A DNA stretch of 64,000 nucleotides. Origin: Aselliscus stoliczkanus (taxonomy: Eukaryota > Chordata > Mammalia > Chiroptera > Hipposideridae). The stretch covers positions 6,791,501-6,855,500 of the forward strand of contig CM066736.1 of the NCBI GenBank assembly GCA_033961575.1, in the 5' to 3' direction. A program made the position numbers and the translations under genes. Below the pieces are notes generated by a model. The model worked only from the letters and a program-made list of their open reading frames with translations. It was not told the origin of the DNA and did not search any database. Positions 55,046 to 64,000 of this stretch are shown here, in pieces; the stretch's first letter is position 1; each line of letters opens with the position of its first letter.

Positions 55046-55529
55046 CACACAGGTGGTAGGTTAGGCCCTGACCTGAGGATCATTTGTGTCTTTCCTAGGC
55101 TGTTTGGAGGCAGGGGCTGGGACAATGGACCTGTCGAGGTCCCCGGTGCTGGGCACATTTGCCAAAGACCCTGATGGATGCCAAGGATTTGGATCGAGAA
55201 GGGTCATGGCAGAAGGGCTAGATTTCCTTCCTGGGTTAGGGAGTGCTTGAATGGAGAACGGAGGACTTTACTCCCCAGACACTGAGTTCTTTAGAGATTT
55301 CTGTGGTTGGAGGAGTGGAGCTCCAGCCATCAAAGGACAGCACCTAAAACCTTCATCCGGGCAGAGCTCTGGAGAGGGTGGCTGCAGACTGCAGGCACAG
55401 GGAGTGCTGGCTCTGGGCTCCACTCTGACTCTGCCCCGCATCAGCTGGGAAGTGAATTCAAAGCCCCAGGGAGGAGCTAGAGGCAGCTGCAAAAGGGAAG
55501 GGGTGGCAGTCAGGGGTAAGAACTTGAGC
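55046..55529. other. Unassigned intergenic sequence
   Basis: No repeat recognised. A 101-codon + frame (55251-55556) has no domain. Confidence 0.4.
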
Positions 55530-55700
55530 CCAGGCATCCAACAGAGCAGGACTTGACCTCCAGCTCTGGTGCTTACAGGCTAGGTGACCTTGGGCAAGTC
55601 ACTTACCCTCTCCGAGGCCCCATTTCCTCAGCTATGAAACGGAGGAAATGGCAGTGCTTACCTCCAAGTGCTGTTAGGAGGAGGAAATTAGATAATGGGC
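55530..55700 (+). repeat. MIR SINE
   Basis: 'gctaggtgaccttgggcaag', 'tcacttaccctctccgaggc' and 'cctcagctatgaaacggagg'. Confidence 0.85.
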
Positions 55701-56027
55701 AGAGGGAGCCCCGCTTGTGGAAAGCAGGTCATCACCGGCAGCATTGTCATTATTTTTCTGCTCTGTGGGGCCAACTGGATCATCTTCAGGTTCTTGGAAA
55801 CCAAGAGCTGAGGTTTGGGAGAAGAAGAAGCTCCAGGAAGGCTGAGAGAGGGTAACTCCGGGACTGGCCGTCAGGGGGCAGGCACAGCCTCCACGGCTCT
55901 GCTTTGTCTGAATGGCATCTTCTAGAAGCGTCTTCATTTTCCTTCCTCCTGCCTTGAGCACAGGCAATAGGAAAAGCTGAAGCTGAGGTGAAGGCTTTTG
56001 CAGCAGGTGTTTTTCCACGTGCTCAGC

Positions 56028-56190
56028 CATTGTCCTGTTGCGTGAACTTGGGCGAGCTATTGCATCTCTCTGAGCCTCCGTTTTCTTGTCTGTAAAGTGG
56101 ACGCGGCCATGATAGACGTGACATTTGAGGAGAATGTGGGTGAGGTCCGCGGTGCATAGTGGGCACCATTCTGACAATGCCGATGGTACT
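56028..56190 (+). repeat. MIR SINE fragment
   Basis: 'gaacttgggcgagctattgc' and 'ttgtctgtaaagtggacgcg'. This repeat accounts for the middle of the 196-codon minus-strand frame. Confidence 0.75.
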
Positions 56191-57299
56191 GTGATGACTG
56201 GATAGGAACAAAAAGACAAATGTACGCAGTCACATCTCCCTATCTTACCAAAGGCAGAAAACAATCTTTTTCTTTTTCTTTTTTTTTTTTGGTTTGGTTA
56301 CTGAGGGGTATTTTGCAGACTACATGAAATATGAGAACCTCAGATTTGAAGGAGAAGAAATGGGGGAGGGGCGCAGAAATGGGGGAAAAGGTAAAGACGC
56401 TGGGGAAAGACGGAGAAACTGCGAATGAGCAATGAGTGAGAGAAGACGGATGAGCAGTCTGAGAGAAATTCAAAATGGAGACTGGAGGGGTTGCTTTAAT
56501 GAAGGGAACTTAAGGGGAAAGAAAGAAGCACAAAGGATTTGAAGGTGTAAAGCTCTCCAAGCCCTTAAGAAAACCTGCAGTAAGAGCCTGCACTCTTCGT
56601 TGAGGCTTTAAGGAGTCCAGTTTGTGGAGTTGTATTTGGGTAGGTGGGGTACCGGGGGGCTCGGGGTTCTGAGAGCACAGGGAAGCCCTATGGCTGTCCT
56701 TGGGGCTCATCATCCTGGGAGCTGATGGAGGGATGGGTGCCCTAGAGGGCATGGAGCCAGGTGGGGCACTCGGGCCAGATGTGTGGGATCTGGGAGAGAC
56801 GGAGAGCCAAATGGGTGCTCTGAATTCCATACTGGTTGTTTTGGGGGACTTAGGTCACTGTCTGGTTGGCACACTCAGCTGCAAAAAGAGGGATGCAGAA
56901 TGGAAAGGCAGGTCCTTGTCGTGGGGCCAATTTCTCAGGGGCTCAGGGGCTCCGCAAAGCTGTGTGCCCAACGAAGAGCCTGTGCCAGTGTGGAGAAGAG
57001 TCCCCAGAAACTCTAATTAGCTTATGTTTGCACACCTCCTGGGAGCTGTCAAGTGCCGAGCGCTGTTTCATTCCGGGGATACTCAAAGAAGATTCAGTTC
57101 TGGTTCTGGCTATCGATCTAGCTCTGAAAGGGACCCTGGGCTATTACATAACCAGAGCTCGGAGGATGCTTTTTTAATAAACAGACATGTGAAGTCAGCT
57201 TCATGAGGGTATAATTTTCAGTTCCGATGTTCTGTGCTGTTGGGATACAAAGGAACATGTTGAGTTTCTTCCTTTAAACCCGTGTTCCGCAGGCACCTC
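56191..57299. other. Repeat-poor intergenic block
   Basis: About 1.1 kb without recognised repeats except T-rich DNA near 56.28 kb. Overlapping frames of 77-106 codons on both strands lack motifs. Confidence 0.4.
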
Positions 57300-57830
57300 C
57301 ACCCGGAGTTGGTTACTGCGTGTGGTGTGAGGGTAGGGATCTAACTGTATTTTTTCCCATATGGGTGGCTAGTTGGCCCCACACCAGATTGAAAAGGAAG
57401 CCCATCCTTTCCCCTCTAGTTTATAATGCCAGCTGTGCCATCGATTTGTGTGAGTCCATTCTATATGTGTGTGAATCTGGTTTTAGGCTTTTTATTTTGT
57501 CCCCTGGTTCTATTTGTCTGTCCTTCCCCTCGCTATCTTTATTAGTATTTATAACTTTATATAATTTTATAAATCTTCACACTTGGCCCTGGCTATTCTG
57601 AGCCTTTGCATCACCATAAGAATTTTGAGATGGGTTCGTCAGTTCTGTAAGTTCTGTAAAAAACCTGACTGGGATTTTGATTGGACTGGTCTTACATTTA
57701 TGGGTTAATTTGGAAAGAAAAGACATCTTCATCATACTATCTCTTCTAGCCCGTGAGCACGGAATATCTCGCTATTTAGTTAGATCTTTTATTGACGTCT
57801 TCGATGTACATGCTGCTCTGTGGTGTGTGT
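57300..57830 (-). repeat. L1 LINE fragment (ORF2 region, antisense)
   Basis: 'ttggccctggctattctgag', 'ttctgtaaaaaacctgactg' and 'gggattttgattggactggt' are reversed L1 ORF2. Confidence 0.8.
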
Positions 57831-58765
57831 ATCAGTCAGGGGCCCAGGAGAAGTGAAGGTTCCTCATGATAAAAGTAATTTGTGCTCATAAAAGAAATTA
57901 AGATGATGAGGTGGAAATTATAAGAGGCCTCTAGGCCCATTAACCATTTGATACCTAGTTTTCCTTAACCTTTTCCTAAGTACCACATTTTAAGCAAAGA
58001 TGGGATTATTTCATAATACTGTTCTATAACCTGCTCATGTTCCCTTTGCCTTATACCCTAGACCTCTCTTCTCTACATAGAAATAGCCCTCATCTTCCTT
58101 AATAATGGAATAACATTCTGTGGTAGGTGTGTTGGTCAGGGCCCCAGCAGGTACACGCAGGTGGGATTTTTAAATGATACTATTTACAGAGGCGTGAGCC
58201 AGAGAATATTGAGACATGCAGATGCCAGCAAGAGGACGAAGCTGTTTTCATCCCACCTGGAAGAGGTGGGGGGCGGAGCAGTTCCTGGGGCCCAGTGAGA
58301 GCAGGAGAAGGACAGCTTGATGGAGGCTGTGGCTGTAGAAGGGCCCAGAACCGCAGGGAAGTAGAGAGGGTGCTGGGGAATAAATGCTCCAACCTTTCTC
58401 TCCTCCCACCTCCTTATCTCCTACCAAGGCCTCCCATTGGCCAAACCCAACGGCAAGCCGGAGAGCAAAGGAGCCTGGGAGATGTATTCCAGGGAGCACT
58501 GACCAGGAGGGGCAGTGACTGGAGAAGGGGAGCAAAAGGAGGATAATCAGCACAGCATGAATGCACTGTTGTTTGTTTAGTCTCTGACACTGGAAGGGAA
58601 CCTGCGTTGTTCCTCTTCAGTGAGCTCCGCCCTCCAGTGTGGCGTATGGCTAAAGCTGCAGCCCTCGCTTTCTGGGCATCTGTTTTCCCACCCATTCTTC
58701 CTTCCTGTTAGAGGCAGGGCAGGCCTGAGTGCAAAGAGCCCCATGCTTGATGTGAGTGAGCCCAG
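57831..58765. other. Unassigned, possibly LTR-like in part
   Basis: 'gttggtcagggccccagcag' near 58130 recurs in variant form near 57840, hinting at an LTR-like family. Otherwise nothing recognised. Confidence 0.35.
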
Positions 58766-58769
58766 GCAT

Positions 58770-58885
58770 CAGTCCAGGTTCCGTTCCTTCACAACGTGGG
58801 ACCATGAGTCTGTTGCTTCCTCTCTTAGGGCCTCAGTCTTCCCATCTGTAATATGGGAATGCAGATTCCTGCCCTGTCCATCGTG
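58770..58885 (+). repeat. MIR fragment
   Basis: 'gcctcagtcttcccatctgt' and 'aatatgggaatgcagattcc'. Confidence 0.7.
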
Positions 58886-59130
58886 AGGCCAGTTATAATG
58901 ATAGCAGCTAGATACCGCACACTTACACAGTGCTTTACGCAGATTAACTTACCTAACCCTCGTTGCTTTGTGTGGTTATTATCACCGTTGTACATGTGAG
59001 GAGAATAAGGCATAGAGAGGTACAACAACCTGTGCAAGGTCACAGAGCTTTTAAGTGACAGAGCCAGCATTCGCATCTAAATGGTCTGGCTCCAGAGTCA
59101 AGCTCCTAACCACTATGTTAAACTGATGAT
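58886..59130 (-). repeat. MIR SINE
   Basis: 'gatagcagctagataccgca', 'aaggtcacagagcttttaag' and 'ggctccagagtcaagctcct', nearly full-length reversed MIR. Confidence 0.88.
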
Positions 59131-60434
59131 TTATTTCTAAGGCATCCAACAGCCAGTAGGTGCTTCATAATTGGTAGCAGCTGACAGCGTTGTGTCAGGT
59201 GTTTTGCACAGAAGGAACTGTTGGCTGGGTCCTTGTAGCCAGCCACTCCAGCCTGTGGACCTGGGAGCTAACCATGGGCCTGCCTCTGGGAGCACACCTC
59301 CCGCAGGTGTCCGCCAGACGCTCCCATATCCCTTCCTCGCCTTCCAGGGCTGTTTAATACTTCCTGTTGTCTTTCTCCCTGTCTGGCAGCTGCAGTGGGC
59401 AATGCACAGCTACTGAAGGACATTTTCTTTTGTTTCAGCTTTGATGCTGGGGATTTCGCATATCATTATGTTCGTGGCTAAGGACCTGCCATTATCTACC
59501 CTGGGATTCTTGCACAGTTTATGAATTTCCTAAAGGATCTGGCTCTCTGTCTGCTTCTGCTTTCAGGATAAGCTGCCCCAAGCCACGCTCTGCTTCCTCC
59601 GAGGGAGGTGGGGAGGCTGCATTCTTTTTTATTGTAATTTTTTAATACTCATCTTGATACATGTGTCTTTAAGACTCTAGCATCAACCAGAAACATGCTT
59701 GTTTTTGCATACCTACATACATGTGTGTATTTTGTGGGAGGGAGAGAATGCTAAGAACATGAAAAACGGCTTTTCACAAAAATCTTTAATATTTTAGTAC
59801 TTTAGTTCCTACATCCAAGGCTGATTGTTTGCTGGAAAAGTCTGAATTTCCTGGCTTACCATCTTTCATTAAGGACCACCCGTAATAATAATATCATTTC
59901 CCCAGCTAACTCTGTTTAGGGGGTAAACACTTAACTGCTTAATTCATTATTGCTGAGCCTGAGACGGTAACAGATGCCTCTGGAATATAAGCCCCCACAT
60001 CTAATAAGGCACAGGCTCACGATGCTCTTGGAATATGGTGGGGAGAGACGGCTGAAATTTATTTTGTGAATAAAGCAATAAGCCACTAAGCAAAGCTAAT
60101 ATGTTTCGGCTCAGACAGAAAGACACGATCATTCCGTATTTATGTAGCAACCCATTCCTCAGTGGGACTGCAAGTTCTACCATTAAAATTGTCAGAATTC
60201 TTCAGAGACCCACGGCATTAAGTCATTTAAAAATATCACAGACTTAAAACAATCTGAATTATTGGATTTTCTCGCTGCTCCTCAGTAAGCATGTTTGCTG
60301 TGGCAATTTCCTGGTCGGTCAAAGGTGCAGCCTGTGTCAGTCAGGAAAGTAGAAAAGTTCCAGGCGGAATTTTTATTCAGAAGCCCGATAGTCCCAAACA
60401 GCTGAAAGACAGCCGGACATCAATTTAATTTATT
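59131..60434. other. Repeat-poor proximal CUX2 flank
   Basis: About 1.3 kb with no recognised repeat, 3-4.4 kb upstream of the CUX2 ATG. AT-rich with homeodomain-type ATTA cores and 'cccagctaactctgtttagg'. No ORF of note. Confidence 0.4.
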
Positions 60435-61210
60435 TTTTTCTGTTAACTTTTTCTTTTGGCATAATTTGATATTCCCGGAACTGTTGCAAGGAAAGTACAA
60501 AGAATTGCTATGGGAGCTTCATCTAGAGTCCTTAAATGTTAACATTTTGCAACATTTGCTATATCATTCTATATAGATAGATACAGATAAAATGTATATT
60601 ATTTTGGTCTGAACTATTTGGGAGTTAGTTGTAGACAGGACACCTATCCTTTTGCCCCTCAGTACTTCAGTGTGTTCTTTAAGAACAAGGATACTTTGTG
60701 ATATAACCACAATACGATGATCAAAACCAGGAAATTAACATCAATACAATACCATTATCAAATCTATTGACTTTATTCTAAGTGTGCTGTTGGCTCCAAT
60801 TAATGCACTTTATAGTAAAAGAAAATCACTTTATAAGGAAAAGAAACTCATGTGTTTTAATCACTTGTCAAGTCTCCTTTGCTTCCTGTAATCTGGAATA
60901 GTTCCTCAGTCTTTCCCTGTGTTTCATGTAACACTGACATTTTAAAAGAGAACAAGATGTTTATTTTATAGAATTTCCTTTCCGTTTGGGTTTGTCTGGT
61001 ATTTCTTCACAATTGGATTCAGATTATGCACTTTGGGCAGGAATCCCACAGAAGCGATGTTGTGTCCTTCTTGGTGCATCGTATCAGGAGGTACACGATG
61101 TCAATTTGTTCCCTGACTTCAAAGTCAGACATAAATTTAATCTTTCATCAGAACCTTGGTTTGTTAAAAATTGCTTTGAAGGGTTTCACACTCATTCCAG
61201 ATTTCCTATT
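60435..61210 (-). repeat. LINE (L1M-type) 3'-UTR fragment
   Basis: 'agtacaaagaattgctatgg', 'gttcctcagtctttccctgt' and 'tttgggtttgtctggtattt' are the reverse of the element at 14796-15275. Nearest recognised transposon to the CUX2 promoter. Confidence 0.7.
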
Positions 61211-62239
61211 ACAGGTCTTTAAAAAACAGACTCAAAGACAAGGAAGCTGCCAGCTTTGCAGATGCTCAGGAGGAAATGTAGCCATTAAAAAAAATTGCCA
61301 CGCGATAGTTATGAAATTTCCCTAAATTCATTTTGCAGAATGAGAGCTGTAATTTAAACGTGAAGTTATCGAGAGCTGAGATAAACCACACATCATGTAC
61401 AATTTAATCTGGCAAGGAAACAGGCCACTCGGAATTGCTAACTAGGCCTAATTCATGACATCTTGGAGCAGGCGGTACTTTTGGTCTTATGAGTCTTTCA
61501 ACTCATGCATTAATATATTTACCCACGCCTCATGGAAAATGTATGGGGATGGTAACAGAAATACTGTATCCTTGTTTAAATCACGTTATTTTTTTTTTAA
61601 ACAGCCCCAGTGATTGCTCAGAAAGATCACACCTTCTTCTGAAGTATTTATGAAACAATTATTTACATTACATTAAAAACTTTAATTGCCTTGAAGCACG
61701 TGCTCCAAGATACAATATTGGAAAATCATCAAAAATATCCATCACGATTCTCTCTCCTTTACAACTCTTCTAAACTTTATCTTTTTTATAACCCTCTGTA
61801 TTGATCTATTGTCCCAGACCAAGAGTGATGTCAGAAGTCCAAGCTGGGTCATAAAAAGAGAATATAATTTCCATTTGCTGTCTATAAAAGCAAATCCTTT
61901 GACTAGAGAAAAAGAAGGGAAAATGCCCCCCTTTTTTGGGTGGGGAGGTGACGGGGGTGGGATTTAGCAGGCGAATGTTTCAGAGAGAGCGAGTGACCCC
62001 AGGGTGGGTGGGGAGAGGGGTAAGTGGGTTGGTGAGGAGGAGACTGGGAATCTGGGTTCCTCCTGGGAGGTTGCGGGGGAGGTGTTGGAAGGCGCCAGGG
62101 GATCTCTGGCTTGCACACAGGGGCAAAAAGAGAGGGAAAATGTAAAGGAAATTGGGTCACCTCTATTGTCCAGAGTCTGAGAAACTGAAACAGATAGGAA
62201 CCTCCCTCCATTTGGGCTAAAGACCCTCTCCCAAAAGGC
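61211..62239. other. Repeat-poor proximal CUX2 flank
   Basis: No repeat recognised. AT-rich to about 61.9 kb, then G-rich (61.93-62.1 kb: runs such as 'gggtgggtggggagaggggt'). A 112-codon proline-rich minus frame comes from the G-rich stretch. Confidence 0.4.
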
Positions 62240-62640
62240 AATCACAATAAGGGTCTCCATACTGCAAAGGACCTGGGGTCCTCCACGACGCTAAGGACCC
62301 CGGGATGATAATGTAATAAGAGCAGAAACCTCAATAATTGTTAAGGATCCAGGGCCCCCACAGTAAGTTTAGGGCCCCCTCCATAACAATAAAATTATAA
62401 CAGTAAAAGCCAACCCGTCATACAAAAATAACAAAAGCCAGTCCACTTGGGGAAACAGGGCTGCAGAGGTTTGTCTAAGAACCTCCTCCATTAGTTATCA
62501 TAACGGTAAAAGGGCCTCCCATTCTAAAGTTGTGAGGAGCCCTTATAATTAGGCTAAATACCTCCTCCCCCCGCCCCCAAATAATAACAATAACGGGAAT
62601 CCCCATTGCAAAGGACCTGAGCGAGCCCCCCGCCGCCCCA
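62240..62640. repeat. Degenerate tandem-like array
   Basis: Related phrases recur: 'ctgcaaaggacctggggtcc' at about 62263 and 'attgcaaaggacctgagcga' at about 62606, with intermediate 'gttaaggatccagggccccc' and several 'aataataacaataac'-type spacers. Unit length is irregular. Confidence 0.45.
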
Positions 62641-62671
62641 AAAAGAACCTTGAGCTTTGGCTAAGGCGCCG

Positions 62672-62684
62672 CCCCCCCCCCCCC
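62672..62684. repeat. Poly(C) run
   Basis: Thirteen C in a row at the edge of the CpG island. Length is likely to vary or be mis-sequenced. Confidence 0.9.
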
Positions 62685-62932
62685 AATAATCATGAGTATA
62701 ATTGCGTGGAAACTACAGTGGTGACATTTCCCACGACTCAGTGGCGCCCCCGGGCGGCTGCCACCCGCCCGCTGGTCTGCTCCTACGAGCCCGCCCGCCG
62801 GAGTACGCAGTCCCAGCTTCGGGCTGCTACCCTCGGAACCGGAGCTCAGCTGGCGGAGGAGCCGCGGCGCCCGAGGCACGTGTTGTGTGTGCTCCGATTG
62901 CAAAAGAAAAAAATGCATTGCAAACTATTAAC

Positions 62933-62948
62933 TTTTTTTTTTTTTTTT
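62933..62948. repeat. Poly(T) run inside the CpG island
   Basis: Sixteen T between two GC-rich segments. Confidence 0.95.
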
Positions 62949-63064
62949 GAGTATGCCATGCAGGGGGTGGGGGCAGACAGGTGCGGGGAGGAGGGTAGGC
63001 GCTCCGCGCTCTGGCCTCCCGCAACCCCTCCACCCCCAAACTTCCCTCTGCATTGATCCGCACG

Positions 63065-63072
63065 TTACGTCA
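63065..63072 (+). promoter_or_regulatory. CRE/ATF-type site TTACGTCA
   Basis: TTACGTCA is one base from the palindromic TGACGTCA and matches CREB/ATF half-site preferences. It sits in an AT-richer block (63050-63115) within the island, next to 'gtattgataagtttgcaa'. It lies about 490 bp upstream of the ATG. Function is inferred. Confidence 0.5.
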
Positions 63073-63350
63073 GTATTGATAAGTTTGCAAAAAGCCAAAG
63101 TCAAGTGCAATCGCGCGGCACACCGACCCCGGACTTGGGGGGGAGATGCAGCGAGCGCTCCGCGGGCCCGGGAGCCGGCTGCAAGCAGGGCAGCTGCGGC
63201 GCCGGCGCCTCTCGGAGAGGCTGCCTCCCCCCCACCCCTCCCCTCCCACCCCATCCCCGTCCGCCCCCCCCGGGCGGGCGCCGAGCTCCCCGCCCGGCGC
63301 GCTCCGCCCGCGCCCTCCGGGGGTCGGGGGGGCGCACGGCTCCCGGGCCC

Positions 63351-63383
63351 GGCGGCGGCGGCGGTGGCGGCGGCGCGGCGGCG
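63351..63383 (+). repeat. CGG/GGC trinucleotide tract in the presumptive leader
   Basis: GGCGGCGGCGGCGGTGGCGG followed by CGGCGCGGCGGCG: about ten GGC/CGG units with a T and a GC interruption, about 180 bp upstream of the start codon. Confidence 0.85.
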
Positions 63384-63516
63384 CCGAGGGGCAGCGGGTG
63401 GCAGGAGGCCGGGGGGCGCCCAAGGGGCCCCGGGCGGCGGCACGCAGAGCCCGCGCGGCCGGCGGCGGCCCGGGGGCTGGGGGGAGTCCAGCCCGGATAT
63501 TGAGTGCAGCCATTGA

Positions 63517-64000
<484 letters not shown>

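Noticed and set aside
54619..55158. 179-codon minus-strand frame rich in Cys, His and Thr
   Set aside because: Its composition reflects the TG/TGCA tract rather than a zinc-finger pattern.
55674..56264. 196-codon minus-strand frame
   Set aside because: It crosses a MIR and has no conserved motif. No splice or start context supports it.

Overview
This window is nuclear DNA from a placental mammal. It is almost entirely intergenic and rich in interspersed repeats. The only protein-coding gene I can support is at the far right: the first coding exon of a Cut-homeobox transcription factor, CUX2, on the + strand (ATG at 63562, splice donor at 63625). It sits inside a CpG-island promoter that begins near 62.7 kb. 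The remaining 62 kb or so is the upstream flank of CUX2 and holds no other recognisable gene, tRNA, rRNA or CRISPR array. Nearly all open reading frames there are chance ORFs or fall in transposons.

Organism. MIR, L2, L1M, MaLR-type LTRs, Tigger and hAT-Charlie relics mark a placental mammal. About seventeen copies of a tRNA-derived SINE with a GGCCGGCCGAGTGGC head, many with target-site duplications (TSDs) I could read directly, belong to a lineage-specific family. A second SINE at 12.5 kb and the mariner-type MITEs recall what I remember from yinpterochiropteran (rhinolophoid) bats. That assignment is from memory and only moderately secure.

Layout. 1-8 kb: L1 pieces interrupted by antisense LTRs, themselves interrupted by SINEs. 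8-18 kb: MIR, L2, a Tigger and a hAT relic, LTR-like fragments and a long CT microsatellite. 18.4-19.7 kb: repeat-poor sequence. 20-34 kb: SINE, L1 and LTR mosaic. 34.6-36.6 kb: repeat-poor, AT-rich sequence. 36.6-39.4 kb: dense MIR/L2. 39.9-40.9 kb: two L1 3' ends tail to tail. 42.9 and 51.5 kb: two deleted copies of one mariner family in opposite orientation. 44.5 kb: a degenerate ~20 bp tandem repeat. 52.7 kb: an 81 bp mariner hairpin with perfect arms. 53-59 kb: mostly low-copy sequence with MIRs and a TG-rich tract. 59.1-62.6 kb: the proximal CUX2 flank, with one LINE relic and a degenerate array. 62.7-64.0 kb: CpG island, 5' leader, exon 1 and start of intron 1.

I found no multi-gene system. 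The points most worth a second look are three ATCGAT (Cut-type) sites clustered in 254 bp around exon 1 of a Cut gene, a CGG tract and a cAMP-response-type site in the presumptive leader/promoter, the mariner hairpin, the modular SINE family with an internal ~20 bp tandem repeat, and several repeat-poor blocks that could be enhancers. Repeat names are from memory of family consensus sequences, with no database search, so boundaries are approximate unless a target-site duplication is given.
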